The position numbers were made by a program, and so were the translations under genes. Shown here in pieces: positions 31,423 through 40,563 of a stretch of 60,127 bases of DNA (position 1 is the stretch's first letter; every line of letters begins with the position of its first letter). Under the pieces are notes generated by a model. The model saw only the letters and a list, made by a program, of their open reading frames with translations, was not told where the DNA came from and did not search any database. Source of the stretch: a bacterium (lineage in GTDB: Bacteria; Bacillota; Clostridia; Oscillospirales; Oscillospiraceae); NCBI GenBank assembly GCA_004560375.1, contig SFVC01000011.1, forward strand, positions 1-60,127, read 5' to 3'.

Positions 31423-32236
31423 TGTGGTTACGCAGATAGTCGGCCCAGAGCTTGTAGCCGCTGTAGACAAAGTGGCAGCCGTCGCTGGCCAGCTCCGCGG
31501 GGAGCTGCCCGTCCTCGCCGGTGTACACCTCGGCGGTGTTGAGCAGCGCCACCTTCTTCTCCGCCGCCACCCGGACGATGGCCTCGTTGAATTTGGCCAG
31601 GTTGGCGTTGTTGATGTAGTTGGCCAGCTTGTTCTCGCGGCACAGGCCGTCGTTCAGCGGCGGCATGATCTGGAGGTACACCACCGCGTCCGGCTGGGCG
31701 GCCAGCACCTTGTCAATGAGTTCGGCCAGGCCCGTCTCATAGCTCTCCGCGGGGTAGCCCAGCTCGTTCACGCCGATCATGATGTATACCGCGTCGTAGC
31801 TATGCTTGGACAGGGTGCCCACCAGGGTGCAGTCCTCGCCGTCCACCTCGAAAATTTTGTATTGCTCATCGTCCGCCCGGAACACGCTCATGCCGTTGGC
31901 GTGGTAGAAGGTGCCGTGCTTGAGGCCGCTGAACAGCTTCAGACCGTCGGTGCGGGAGTCCCCCAGAAAGACCGCGTTGTCGAAAAAGCTGTCGTCCGCC
32001 ACCGGCTCGCTCTCCTCCAGCGGCACGCCGAACTGGTAGAGGTCATAGGGCGGAGGGGTGGGCGTGGGTTCCGGGGTGGGCTCCGGCGTAGGATCCGGGG
32101 TTGGCTCCGGAACGGCCTGGGTGGCCGGAGCAGGAGAGGGGGAGGGCGGCGTGTAGTGGCCCTCGGTGCGGCCGCAGCCGGACAACAGAGCCAGCAGCAG
32201 GGCGGCGGCGGTCAAATACGACATTTTTCGACACAT
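31379..32236 (-). CDS. SGNH/GDSL-family lipoprotein hydrolase
   Basis: The 285-residue protein has a lipoprotein signal (lipobox LLSGC, Cys21) and a long Pro-Thr-Glu repeat spacer (about 30-65). The SGNH domain has the nucleophile block GDSRTDG (Ser94), the IGVNEL block with Asn, and the C-terminal DGCHF pair (Asp/His). It probably removes acyl or acetyl groups from surface glycans on the outer face; the target is unknown. Its last 15 codons are supplied by the right 61-bp repeat, so its C-terminus is the insertion target of the HNH element. Confidence 0.88.
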   Translation of the reverse strand: MCRKMSYLTAAALLLALLSGCGRTEGHYTPPSPSPAPATQAVPEPTPDPTPEPTPEPTPTPPPYDLYQFGVPLEESEPVADDSFFDNAVFLGDSRTDGLKLFSGLKHGTFYHANGMSVFRADDEQYKIFEVDGEDCTLVGTLSKHSYDAVYIMIGVNELGYPAESYETGLAELIDKVLAAQPDAVVYLQIMPPLNDGLCRENKLANYINNANLAKFNEAIVRVAAEKKVALLNTAEVYTGEDGQLPAELASDGCHFVYSGYKLWADYLRNHTIDRERYFYSRENS

Positions 32237-32272
32237 TATGGCAGGAACTCCTTATCTTCGTAGTTCCCGCCT

Positions 32273-32301
32273 ATGGTAGCACCGCTATCCCCGGGTGTCA
32301 A
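32273..32301 (-). promoter_or_regulatory. Promoter of the SGNH gene
   Basis: On the minus strand TTGACA (32301-32296), 17 bases and TACCAT (32278-32273) precede the gene, so it is not dependent on read-through from thrE. Confidence 0.6.
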
Positions 32302-32325
32302 GGGAGAAAGGGTTACAAATTCACG

Positions 32326-33597
32326 TCAAAAAGGTAACAGCTTCCTGCCGCCCCACCGCCGCCGGAGCTCCAGCACCGCCGCCACCAGCAGCAATCCCAG
32401 AGCGATGCACCCGGCGATGCCGAAGGTACGGAAAAAGGTCTCCCAGAACAGGTCGGTCTCCCCCCGGATGCCGTGATCCATGGCCTGGTAGATGGCCAGC
32501 CCCGGCACCAGCGGGAACAGGGCGATGGTGGAGTAAGAGGTGGCGGGGCACTTGCGGATACGGGCCATGGCCTCGGCGTACACCGCCACCGCCACGGCGG
32601 CGGTCAGGCTGCCCCCAAAGCTGTTGCCCCCCAGAGCGGTTACCACCAGGTAGATTGACCAGCCCAACCCGCCGCCCAGACAGCACAGAAAGGCCCCCAT
32701 CCCCCGCACGTTCATGGCGGGGCAGAAGCCCAGGCAGCCCACAAAGGCAAACAGGCAGTACAGCGCCGCCGGGTAGGCGGTGGTGCTCCCCCCGGCCCCG
32801 GCGGCCTGCCCCAGGAACAGGGCCATGGCCGCCATGGTGCCCAGGGCGATGGCCGCCGCCGACATCACCGCCCGGGCGAAGGTGGCCAGCCCCGCCATCA
32901 TGTCCCCGGTGAGCAGATCGCTCATGAAGCTGGTGAACACCAGGCCGGGCACCAGCACCATCAGCCCCCCGGCCACCGTCACCTCCAGATTGATGGGCGC
33001 GCCCAGGGCCGGCAGGCCGCACGCCGCCGCCCCCAGCACAAAGGCCGAGATCAGCGTGGCCAAAAAACCGTTGGCCCGGAGCCGCTCCAGCAGCAGCAGC
33101 GCCGCCCCCGACGCCAGCCCCGCCAGCCCCGCCGCCGCCGCCTCCGCCGGCCCGCCGGAGAAAAACAGCGCGAAACAAAACGCCCCTAAAAAATATCCGC
33201 CCAGCCGCGCCGCCGCCGGATATCCCCGCAGCTCCGCCAGCTCCGCGGCGCACCGGGCGGACAGCTCCGCCGGATCCGCCGGGGGATCCGCGCACAGCCG
33301 CCGCGACAGCGCGTTGAACCGCTCGATCCCGTCGATGTCCGTGGCGATGGGCGGCACCCGGCGCATCACCGTATGGGCCCGGCCGTCGGCTGTGAATACG
33401 CTGACCCAGACGCAGTTGGGCACCACAAAAACCTCCCCCGCCAGGCCGTAGGCCGCCAGCAGACGGCGCACCGTGTCCTCCGCCCGGGGAATCTCGCCGC
33501 CGCAGCGCACCAGCTGTACCCCGACCTGACAGCAGCCGTCCAGCAGTTTGTCGTAATCCATGGGGGGAGAGGCGGCGTCAGCCTGATTGTAATCCAT
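32326..33597 (-). CDS. thrE: Threonine/serine exporter family protein (ThrE)
   Basis: The ATG at 33597 lies 9 bases after AAGGAGG; the longer frame uses a TTG inside that site. The 423-residue protein joins the two ThrE halves. The first has a cytosolic stretch (CGGEIPRAEDTVRRLLAAYG) and five or so membrane segments; the second is a five-helix module (SLTAAVAVAVYAEAMARI). Many Firmicutes encode these halves as two proteins, whereas here they are fused as in Corynebacterium. It should export threonine or serine by proton exchange. It is divergent from the small antisense-RNA module. Confidence 0.9.
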   Translation of the reverse strand: MDYNQADAASPPMDYDKLLDGCCQVGVQLVRCGGEIPRAEDTVRRLLAAYGLAGEVFVVPNCVWVSVFTADGRAHTVMRRVPPIATDIDGIERFNALSRRLCADPPADPAELSARCAAELAELRGYPAAARLGGYFLGAFCFALFFSGGPAEAAAAGLAGLASGAALLLLERLRANGFLATLISAFVLGAAACGLPALGAPINLEVTVAGGLMVLVPGLVFTSFMSDLLTGDMMAGLATFARAVMSAAAIALGTMAAMALFLGQAAGAGGSTTAYPAALYCLFAFVGCLGFCPAMNVRGMGAFLCCLGGGLGWSIYLVVTALGGNSFGGSLTAAVAVAVYAEAMARIRKCPATSYSTIALFPLVPGLAIYQAMDHGIRGETDLFWETFFRTFGIAGCIALGLLLVAAVLELRRRWGGRKLLPF

Positions 33598-33611
33598 CCT
33601 GCGGTTCCTCC

Positions 33612-33640
33612 TTGACAAAGCACCGGGTGGGGGGTATAAT
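33612..33640 (+). promoter_or_regulatory. Perfect-consensus promoter for an antisense RNA
   Basis: TTGACA (33612-33617), exactly 17 bases, and TATAAT (33635-33640) form a fully consensus sigma-A promoter that points right, towards no conventional gene. It overlaps the ribosome-site region of thrE. Confidence 0.8.
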
Positions 33641-33646
33641 ACCCAT

Positions 33647-33746
33647 ATGAACGGCGCTGCCGCAGGCGGTCAGCCCTCGCTAATCAACGTAGAACTGTGT
33701 CCTATATTGACCGCTCGGGTGGCTTCCGGGCGGTCAATACGCTTTT
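33647..33746 (+). ncRNA. Candidate type I antitoxin RNA, about 100 nt
   Basis: The transcript would begin about 7 bases after the consensus promoter and end at an 8-bp hairpin (33707-33714 with 33730-33737) followed shortly by TTTT. It is complementary to the 3' part and downstream region of the 31-residue peptide gene on the other strand. The arrangement parallels TxpA/RatA-type type I toxin-antitoxin systems. The ends are predicted only. Confidence 0.65.
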
Positions 33747-33829
33747 GGGGATATGTATATCATCAGCAGCAATGCGATGATCAGACACACCAGAAAGCGA
33801 AGGACTCGCGTCCATCGCCCCGTACCCAT
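33734..33829 (-). CDS. 31-residue membrane peptide, candidate type I toxin
   Basis: The short minus-strand gene encodes a peptide with a basic start (GRWTRVLR), one hydrophobic helix (FLVCLIIALLLMIYI) and a short tail ending PKAY, the form of type I toxins. It has a ribosome site (AAAGGGGGTGG) held in a hairpin with CCACTCCCTT just upstream. Its mRNA has a 12-base sequence in the 5' leader (33868-33857) that pairs perfectly with one in the 3' region (33675-33664), allowing an inert folded form. A convergent antisense RNA covers its end. It is too short for routine gene calling. Confidence 0.7.
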   Translation of the reverse strand: MGTGRWTRVLRFLVCLIIALLLMIYISPKAY

Positions 33830-33890
33830 CCGCACCACCCCCTTTCACAAGGGAGTGGCTGACCGCCTTCTATACGGCAACGCCGACCAC

Positions 33891-33919
33891 ATTATACCAC
33901 ACCGCCGGGGGATCCGCAA
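33891..33919 (-). promoter_or_regulatory. Promoter of the 31-residue peptide gene
   Basis: On the minus strand TTGCGG (33919-33914), 17 bases and TATAAT (33896-33891) give a strong promoter; the leader to the ATG is about 55 bases. Confidence 0.7.
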
Positions 33920-33926
33920 GCGGCCG

Positions 33927-33961
33927 CCGGCAGACCCTGCCGGATTTGGCAGTTTTTTTTT
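33927..33961 (+). terminator. Terminator between the toxin module and the SLH protein
   Basis: A 7-bp stem (33927-33933 with 33937-33943) can be replaced by a CTGCC/GGCAG stem next to a run of nine T's (33953-33961). It would stop any rightward transcription from the antisense promoter. Confidence 0.75.
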
Positions 33962-33980
33962 GGAAATTTTCCATTAAGGC

Positions 33981-34008
33981 TTGCAAAATTTTGCCGATAT
34001 TGTATAAT
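33981..34008 (+). promoter_or_regulatory. Promoter and leader of the SLH protein gene
   Basis: TTGCAA (33981-33986), 16 bases and TATAAT (34003-34008) precede a leader of about 150 bases with GC hairpins (for example near 34067-34085). I recognise no riboswitch in it. An AGGAGG site adjoins the ATG. Confidence 0.7.
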
Positions 34009-34166
34009 AGATGCTGTGTAATTGTGGCGTCGGAGGCGTCAGCCAAATCATTCCGATGGAAGGAGGGCCGTATGCCCGGCCACAACCCCCGGTCGGGGGA
34101 GACAGAATTGGGCCCCGGAGGCCCGGTAAACCCTCAATTTCCAACCAGAACAGGAGGAACAGAACG

Positions 34167-37100
34167 ATGAAGAAACGACTTTTGTCGGCGGCTTTGGCCC
34201 TGGCCATGGTGCTGACAATGCTTCCCTTGAGCGCCCTGCCCGCGTTTGCGGCGCCGCCGGGTCCTGTAAGCGGTTCGACCAGAGTTACTTATTACGAGCG
34301 CATCCAGCATGATAAACTGGATGAGAGCGGCAATACCATCGGCGGCAGCGGCAAGGAGGGTTGGTACTACTCGTACACAACCCAGGATGCCAATGGTAAA
34401 AACGTCACCCGGTATGCGTCCGTCAGTGACGGCGTTGTCAACAATGCCAACGGCCAGTATGACAACGCTTCCGGTACCTGGTACAGTATGACTCATCTGG
34501 GGAATGGCAGCGCTGGTACACTCGCAATTACCAGCTTTACTTTGATCGATGACGTTGACTTTTCAACAACACGTGTATTGCAGCAGAGCATCAATGTGGA
34601 TGTCAACGGGAAATCGTTTAAAATCAGAATAAACGACGACAACATCGGCAAAGTCAGCAGCATCAATATCTATGACAAGCAGTATTCCAATGGCGGAACC
34701 ACACAGGGTACATTTAATGAGGCCGCCGGCATCACCAGCGGTGTCGATAAGGCGCTCAACGTCAAAATTGACGGCGCGAAAACGGGTGCTATTAGGCTGA
34801 CCGGCGCGGCCTCTTACAAGGTGGAGGTCACCAATAGAGGCGAGGCGGGCAATATCACCCTGGGCGCTTCCGGTGTCACTCAGATGCAGACCGTGACAGG
34901 CACCAACGCCACGCTGGGCACGATCGAGGTGTTCGGCGACAGAAGCCACGTCAACCTGACCGGCGTCAGCGCGAGTGGCAAGAAGGTGGACATCACCGGC
35001 TCCGGCGCCCACCTGACCCTGAGCGGCGCCGGCAGCCAGATCGGCGCGGTGACCCTGGCCTCCGGCTTGGCCGAGGACAAGAAGACCGGCGCCGCCCCCT
35101 ATGTGGAGATCAACGGCGGGTCGGCTACCAGCGTGGCTGTTGCGACCGGCGATAAGTGCACCAGCGAGTTCAAGGTGACCGTCAACCAGGGCGGCACGGT
35201 GACCAGCACCGTGGATATGACCAACGCCGCGAAGTCCAGCGTGACCGTCAACAGCGGCACCATAACCGGGATGACCACCGTTCCCAACGGCAAGGTGACC
35301 GTCAGCGGCAGCTACGCCAAGCTGACCGCCGGCGTCACGCTGGGCGCTGCCAGCAAGGAGACGGAGCTGAAGGTTACCGGCAGCCACCACACTGTGGGCG
35401 AGATCATTGTTTCCGCCGGCACCGCCAAGCTCGATATCCCCGCCGAACCCACCAATAATTTTGCCTCCTTAACCAAGAACGGCGGGGATGTGAACCGCGG
35501 CATCGCGGGCGGCACTTGGACTACCGCACCCGGCGCTGATTATCTGGTGAACACAGGCGCCAACGCCATCCGGTACACCCTCACGGTAGGCGCAGCCCCC
35601 GACACCAAGACCACCCTGTACACCGCCGCCCAGCTGGGCGATGCCCTCACCGCCCAGAAAAAGAACAACGTGGCCACCGGCGTCAAGTCGGTGAAAGCCA
35701 CCGGCACCGGCGATATTGAGATCACCTTCAAGGATGGGAATAATACGCTCGGTTTACTGAAGTGCGCCCCCTATGAGGAGTTTGCGCTGCCCAGCCTCAT
35801 TGACGGCCGCACCTACTCCAACTGGATGGACGCCACCAAGGACTGGGGGCTTACTTACAGCGCACCGGCCTCCGGCACCGTGGAGCTGAACGCCAAGAAC
35901 GTCAGCAACGTGGTGAACAAGATCAACGGCATCAATGTCGCCAGTGGTGACACGCGATACCTGGATGTGTCCATCAACGGCAACGTGATCTCTGTGTCCG
36001 GTGCGGTGACGGGTAGCTGCGCTATCCCTCTGAAGCTGGACACCAATTTGGGCGAAGTGATTGTGACCGCCTATTATGAGCATAGCACGGGCAAGCTGTC
36101 CTGGGCCAACCAGACGGGTCTGGCCGGCGGCATGAACATCATCGTGGTGGGCGGCGAAACGATACTCCAGCTGTCCAACAAGACCGAGTACACCCTGCGG
36201 AACGCGGGCATCAAGGTGCCCTCCACCAACTTCGATGTTCATGACGGCTCCGCCGATGGAAAAAGCGGCGCCAAGCTGATCGTGGAGAACATTAGCTCCA
36301 ACGCCGCCAAGAACGACAGCGACAGGACCGCCCTCAAGGACAAGATTGCCGGCACCGATTCAAAGTTCGAGTGGTCTGGGATACCCGCCATCGAGCAGGT
36401 ACTCAACGCCGCCAAGGCGGGGATCACCGACAGCCAGGTGACCACCTGGAAGCAGGCCGGCCAGCGTGAGGCGTTCACCAAGCACAGCACCGGCACTTAC
36501 GATTCCAAGAACGACGTTACCGGCTATGACACCGTGAAGCTGGTGCCCTATCTGGGTATTGATATCACCGATTACAAGCCCAACGGCTCCATCACCATGA
36601 AGCTGAACCTCAAGTACCGCATTGAGGTGAGCCAGAGCGATTCGACCGCCTATAGTGGCTGGACTTTGAGCGGCGACAAGTATCCCGACGGCGCGTACAT
36701 TGCCTACACCGGCACCCTGGGCGCTCTCACCGGGAAAATGGAGGGTGACGGCATTACTTGGCCGACAGTCACGTTTGACAGCGGCTTGGGCACCGCTTTC
36801 ACCCAGGCCCATCAGGACGGTACGTATGTGTATCCTGTTGCCGCCAATGCCATCAGCTTCAAGCACCCCGGCACCACCGGCCTGGGCACTGTGGTGATCA
36901 ACAACACCGCGCCGCTGGTTTCCAAGTATAACAAATATACGGGTACCGGGAGTGCGATAACTGGCGACGGCGATGCAACTGGTTACTACGACACCATCCA
37001 GGCTGCCGTGGATGACACTGAGCCGGCGGGCACCGCTCCCGACACCGACGATTACATCGAGGTGGCCCAAGGCTATCCCACCGGCAACGTGGCCATCAAC

Positions 37101-38081
37101 GTGACCGGCAAGGCCCGCACCTTCTATATTCGCACCATCGGCATGACCACCATTACCTCCGTCACCAACGGCGGCGGGCTGATCGCTCCGGACAGCACGG
37201 GTCATCTGTACACCGTGAAGCTGAACGAGGACACCGCCCCTGCTACTGCCAACGTCTCCGTGGCCGGCGCCACCGGCGGCAGCGCCAGCGTGAACACCAC
37301 CACCGCCAGGCCCGGCGACAAGATCACCATCTCCCTGTCCGCCAGCACGGGCTACGCGCCCTCCGGCGTGTCCGTTAAGACCGCCAGCGGCCAGAGCGTC
37401 AGCGTGTCCGGCTCGGGCAGCAGCTACACCTTCACCATGCCCGCCGGCGCCACCAGCGTGACGGTGACCCCGTCCTTCGTCAGAACCACCACCCTGCCCT
37501 TCACCGACGTGGCCACCACCGCCTGGTACTACAACGGCGTGGAGTACTGCTACAACACCATCCGTGGCAGCGCCCGCCTGATGCAGGGCATGAGCGCCAC
37601 GACCTTCGGCCCCAACACCGGCTTCACCCGGGCCCAGGTGGTGCAGATCCTGTGGAACATCAAGGGCTGTCCCGAGCCCAAGACGACCTACAACCCCTAC
37701 ACCGATATCAGCTCCATCCACTACGCCTATAAGGCCATGCTCTGGGCCACCCAGAACGGCTACGCCGAGGGCTATGTGGACAACGGCGTGCGTACCTTCC
37801 GCCCCAACCAGAACGTGACCCGTCAGGAGATGGCGGTGTTCCTGTGGCGTGCGGCGGGCAAGCCCACCAACTACAACAGCCTGAACCTGAACGCCTACGC
37901 CGACGGCTACATGGTGTATGACTGGGCGCAGCCCGCCATGCGCTGGGCGATTGCCCGCGGCGTGCTGAGCGGCCAGAGCAGCGTGGCGCTGGGCAACTAT
38001 CTGTCGCCCCGCACCGTGGCCTACCGCAGCGAGGTGGCTGTGACCGTGATGAACTTCGACAAGCTGGCGGTGTTCCGCTAA
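34167..38081 (+). CDS. Large SLH-domain surface protein
   Basis: The 1,304-residue secreted protein starts at an ATG after CAGGAGGA. It has a signal peptide (about 1-28, ending LPAFAAP). A long Thr/Gly/Val-rich region (about 170-450) with regular TVNQGG, TVNSGT and SGSYAK turns is probably a beta-solenoid. Further repetitive modules follow. A bacterial-repeat domain (about 1030-1110; GYAPSGVSVKTASG) comes next. The final 190 residues have three SLH domains (LPFTDVATTAWYYNGVEYC and two more) that bind secondary cell-wall polymer. It is likely a structural or adhesive cell-surface protein. A terminator follows at 38112. Confidence 0.88.
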   Translation: MKKRLLSAALALAMVLTMLPLSALPAFAAPPGPVSGSTRVTYYERIQHDKLDESGNTIGGSGKEGWYYSYTTQDANGKNVTRYASVSDGVVNNANGQYDNASGTWYSMTHLGNGSAGTLAITSFTLIDDVDFSTTRVLQQSINVDVNGKSFKIRINDDNIGKVSSINIYDKQYSNGGTTQGTFNEAAGITSGVDKALNVKIDGAKTGAIRLTGAASYKVEVTNRGEAGNITLGASGVTQMQTVTGTNATLGTIEVFGDRSHVNLTGVSASGKKVDITGSGAHLTLSGAGSQIGAVTLASGLAEDKKTGAAPYVEINGGSATSVAVATGDKCTSEFKVTVNQGGTVTSTVDMTNAAKSSVTVNSGTITGMTTVPNGKVTVSGSYAKLTAGVTLGAASKETELKVTGSHHTVGEIIVSAGTAKLDIPAEPTNNFASLTKNGGDVNRGIAGGTWTTAPGADYLVNTGANAIRYTLTVGAAPDTKTTLYTAAQLGDALTAQKKNNVATGVKSVKATGTGDIEITFKDGNNTLGLLKCAPYEEFALPSLIDGRTYSNWMDATKDWGLTYSAPASGTVELNAKNVSNVVNKINGINVASGDTRYLDVSINGNVISVSGAVTGSCAIPLKLDTNLGEVIVTAYYEHSTGKLSWANQTGLAGGMNIIVVGGETILQLSNKTEYTLRNAGIKVPSTNFDVHDGSADGKSGAKLIVENISSNAAKNDSDRTALKDKIAGTDSKFEWSGIPAIEQVLNAAKAGITDSQVTTWKQAGQREAFTKHSTGTYDSKNDVTGYDTVKLVPYLGIDITDYKPNGSITMKLNLKYRIEVSQSDSTAYSGWTLSGDKYPDGAYIAYTGTLGALTGKMEGDGITWPTVTFDSGLGTAFTQAHQDGTYVYPVAANAISFKHPGTTGLGTVVINNTAPLVSKYNKYTGTGSAITGDGDATGYYDTIQAAVDDTEPAGTAPDTDDYIEVAQGYPTGNVAINVTGKARTFYIRTIGMTTITSVTNGGGLIAPDSTGHLYTVKLNEDTAPATANVSVAGATGGSASVNTTTARPGDKITISLSASTGYAPSGVSVKTASGQSVSVSGSGSSYTFTMPAGATSVTVTPSFVRTTTLPFTDVATTAWYYNGVEYCYNTIRGSARLMQGMSATTFGPNTGFTRAQVVQILWNIKGCPEPKTTYNPYTDISSIHYAYKAMLWATQNGYAEGYVDNGVRTFRPNQNVTRQEMAVFLWRAAGKPTNYNSLNLNAYADGYMVYDWAQPAMRWAIARGVLSGQSSVALGNYLSPRTVAYRSEVAVTVMNFDKLAVFR

Positions 38082-38111
38082 GCGACGCAAGCAAGTCAGA
38101 ACGCAGCATAA

Positions 38112-38145
38112 AAAGGCCCGGCCGGATTCTTCCGGCCGGGCCTTT
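38112..38145. terminator. Bidirectional terminator between slh gene and ftsH
   Basis: A 15-bp perfect stem with a TTCT loop carries A- and T-runs on both sides. Confidence 0.93.
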
Positions 38146-38147
38146 CG

Positions 38148-40304
38148 TCATTCGTCCTTGGGTTCGTCTTTGGGTTCGTCCTCCGTGGGAGGCGGCATGG
38201 GGATGGGCTCGTCGATGATGTGGATGTGCTGGGCGGGGGGCTCGATGCCGTCCTGCCCGGTGCGGGTGGAGGTGTAGGCCCCCTCCACCAGGGCGGGATC
38301 CCGGCCCTCCAGGATGGCGACCATCTCGCCGCCGGTGATGGTTTCCTTCTCCAGCAGGTAGGCCACCACCTTGTCCATGTCCTCGCGGTTGGCCTCGATG
38401 ACCTCCACCGCGGCCTTGTAGCACACGTCCAGCACGGCCTTGACGGCCTTGTCCATGATGGCGGCGGTGTCCTGGGCGCAATCCAGGCCGTAGCCGCCGT
38501 CCAGGTACTGGTTGCGGACGGAGCCCAGGGCCATCATGCCGAATTCCTCGCTCATGCCGTACATGGCCACCATGTTCCGGGCGATGTTGGTGGCCTCCTG
38601 GATGTCCTGGGAGGCGCCGTTGGTCATGGTGTTCATCACCACCTGCTCGGCGGCCCGGCCGCCCATGGAGACGGTGATTTTGGCCATCAGTTCTTCCCGG
38701 GTACGCAGGTTGGTTTTGTCCTCCTCGGGCATCAGCAGGGTGTACCCCAGGGAGCCCTCGGTGTGGGGGACGATGGTGATCTTCTGCACCGGCTCGGCGT
38801 TTTTCTGCTTGTAGGCCACCATGGCGTGGCCCACCTCGTGATAGGCCACCAGCTTGCGCTCGAACTCGGTGAGGACGGAGTTTTTCTTCTCGCTGCCGGC
38901 GATGACGAACTCGAAGGAGGCCAGCAGATCCTCCTGGGTGACTAAACGGCGGCCCTTGCGGACGGCCCGGAGGGCGGCCTCGTTCACCAGGTTGGCCAGA
39001 TCCGCGCCCACGCAGCCGGCGGTGGCCAGGGCGATCTTGTTCAGGTTCACGTCCTCAGCCAGCTTGATCTTCCGGGTGTGCACCTGGAGGGTGGCCAGAC
39101 GGCCCGCCAGGTTGGGCCGGTCGATGGTGATGCGCCGGTCGAACCGGCCGGGGCGGAGCAGGGCCTTGTCCAGCACCTCGGGCCGGTTGGTGGCGCCTAA
39201 AACGATGACGCCCTTGCCGGGGTCGAAGCCGTCCAGCTCGGCCAGCAGCTGGTTCAGGGTCTGTTCCCGCTCATCGTTGCCGCCCATGCGGTTGTCCCGG
39301 GACTTGCCGATGGTGTCGATCTCGTCGATGAAGATGATGCAGGGGGCCATCTTGGACGCTTCCTTGAACAGGTCGCGGACGCGGGACGCGCCCACGCCCA
39401 CGAACATCTCCACGAAGTCGGAGCCGGAGATGGAGAAGAAGGGCACGTTGGCCTCGCCCGCCACGGCCTTGGCAAGCAAAGTCTTGCCGGTGCCCGGGGG
39501 GCCCACCAACAGCGCGCCCTTGGGCAGCTTAGCGCCGATCTCGGTGTACTTGCCGGGGTTGTGGAGGAAGTCGATGATCTCCTCCAGGCTCTCCTTGGCC
39601 TCGTCCTGACCGGCCACGTCCTTGAAGGTGACGCCGGTTTTTTTCTCCACGTACACCTTGGCGTTGGACTTGCCCACGCCGCCGATGCCGCCGATGCCTC
39701 CGCCGGAGCCCATCTTCTTAAACAGATAGCGGTAGAGGAACATCAGGCCCACCACCATGACCAGGGTGGGCAGGATGAAGTTGACGAAGGCGGACAGCAG
39801 GTAGTCCTCCACGGAGGCGGTGACGGTTTTGTACTTGTCCACGCCGTGTTCGTCCAGCCAGTCCGCCAGGTCGGGCGGGGCCACCCCTGGCATGGGGACG
39901 GTCTGGAACTTGAGGGCGGCGCTGGCCGCGCCCTTGCTCCCTGCGGGGTCAAACCGGTTCAGGAGCTGGCCCCAGCCCCCCTTTCCGTAGGACTCCTTGA
40001 GCTTTTCCGCGTACTCCTCCAGGGCGGGGGCGTCCTCCTTCAGGGTGAAGGTGTAGAGATTGGACGTCAGTTCCACCGTGGCCACCTGGCCTTCCACCAC
40101 CCATTGGCGGAAGGTGGAGTAGTCCACCGTCTCCACCGACGCGTTTTCCATGGAGCTGTTGCACATCTGAAGCAGGAAGACCAGCATCACTGCCCACATG
40201 ACAATACTGAGATAACTCCATGGCGCCCGTTTTTTGTCGTCCCCGCCGCCGTTTTGTTTGCTGTCCCGGCGGTTGGGGTCGCTTGGTTTTACCGGGCCGG
40301 CCAT
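38148..40304 (-). CDS. ftsH: ATP-dependent zinc metalloprotease FtsH
   Basis: The ATG at 40304 follows AAAAAGGAGG; an upstream in-frame ATG (40370) would lengthen it by 22 residues with no site. The 718-residue protein has two membrane segments (about 30-48 and 170-193) enclosing an extracytoplasmic domain. The AAA module has Walker A GPPGTGKT (268-275) and Walker B IIFIDEID, followed by an arginine-finger SRH region. The peptidase has HEVGH (489-493). The C-terminus ends in a Pro/Asp/Glu/Lys tail. FtsH degrades misfolded or regulatory membrane proteins, and in spore formers it influences Spo0A control. Confidence 0.95.
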   Translation of the reverse strand: MAGPVKPSDPNRRDSKQNGGGDDKKRAPWSYLSIVMWAVMLVFLLQMCNSSMENASVETVDYSTFRQWVVEGQVATVELTSNLYTFTLKEDAPALEEYAEKLKESYGKGGWGQLLNRFDPAGSKGAASAALKFQTVPMPGVAPPDLADWLDEHGVDKYKTVTASVEDYLLSAFVNFILPTLVMVVGLMFLYRYLFKKMGSGGGIGGIGGVGKSNAKVYVEKKTGVTFKDVAGQDEAKESLEEIIDFLHNPGKYTEIGAKLPKGALLVGPPGTGKTLLAKAVAGEANVPFFSISGSDFVEMFVGVGASRVRDLFKEASKMAPCIIFIDEIDTIGKSRDNRMGGNDEREQTLNQLLAELDGFDPGKGVIVLGATNRPEVLDKALLRPGRFDRRITIDRPNLAGRLATLQVHTRKIKLAEDVNLNKIALATAGCVGADLANLVNEAALRAVRKGRRLVTQEDLLASFEFVIAGSEKKNSVLTEFERKLVAYHEVGHAMVAYKQKNAEPVQKITIVPHTEGSLGYTLLMPEEDKTNLRTREELMAKITVSMGGRAAEQVVMNTMTNGASQDIQEATNIARNMVAMYGMSEEFGMMALGSVRNQYLDGGYGLDCAQDTAAIMDKAVKAVLDVCYKAAVEVIEANREDMDKVVAYLLEKETITGGEMVAILEGRDPALVEGAYTSTRTGQDGIEPPAQHIHIIDEPIPMPPPTEDEPKDEPKDE

Positions 40305-40394
40305 AGGCACAACCTCCTTTTTCACTGATCGGAACCGCTGGGGCTCCGAGGCGTTTTCCAATTTACCCATTTCCTTGTTTTGGGCATTTAAGCG

Positions 40395-40423
40395 AGTATA
40401 CCATATTTGAAGAATAAAAACAA
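40395..40423 (-). promoter_or_regulatory. ftsH promoter
   Basis: On the minus strand TTGTTT (40423-40418), 17 bases and TATACT (40400-40395) form the promoter. On the plus strand a TATACT at 40515-40520 with a weak -35 probably serves rlmB. Confidence 0.55.
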
Positions 40424-40563
40424 GAAATGTTCTTGGACAGGGTGTAAAATTTCTATGACGAAAAAAGGGGGGAAAAAGATAGTCCGCCCCCTTCCGTCCG
40501 GCTGGAATCTATGGTATACTATTTATTTAGTACCCCAAAGAGCAAAGGAAAAGGAGCGTTTCC

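Noticed and set aside
34009..34166. Riboswitch (cyclic-di-GMP type) in the leader of the SLH protein gene
   Set aside because: There are GC hairpins but none of the conserved riboswitch core segments that I know.
34740..35480. CRISPR array or tandem DNA repeats in the SLH protein gene
   Set aside because: The repetition is at protein level (Thr/Gly/Val turns); no regularly spaced identical DNA repeats occur here or elsewhere in the window.
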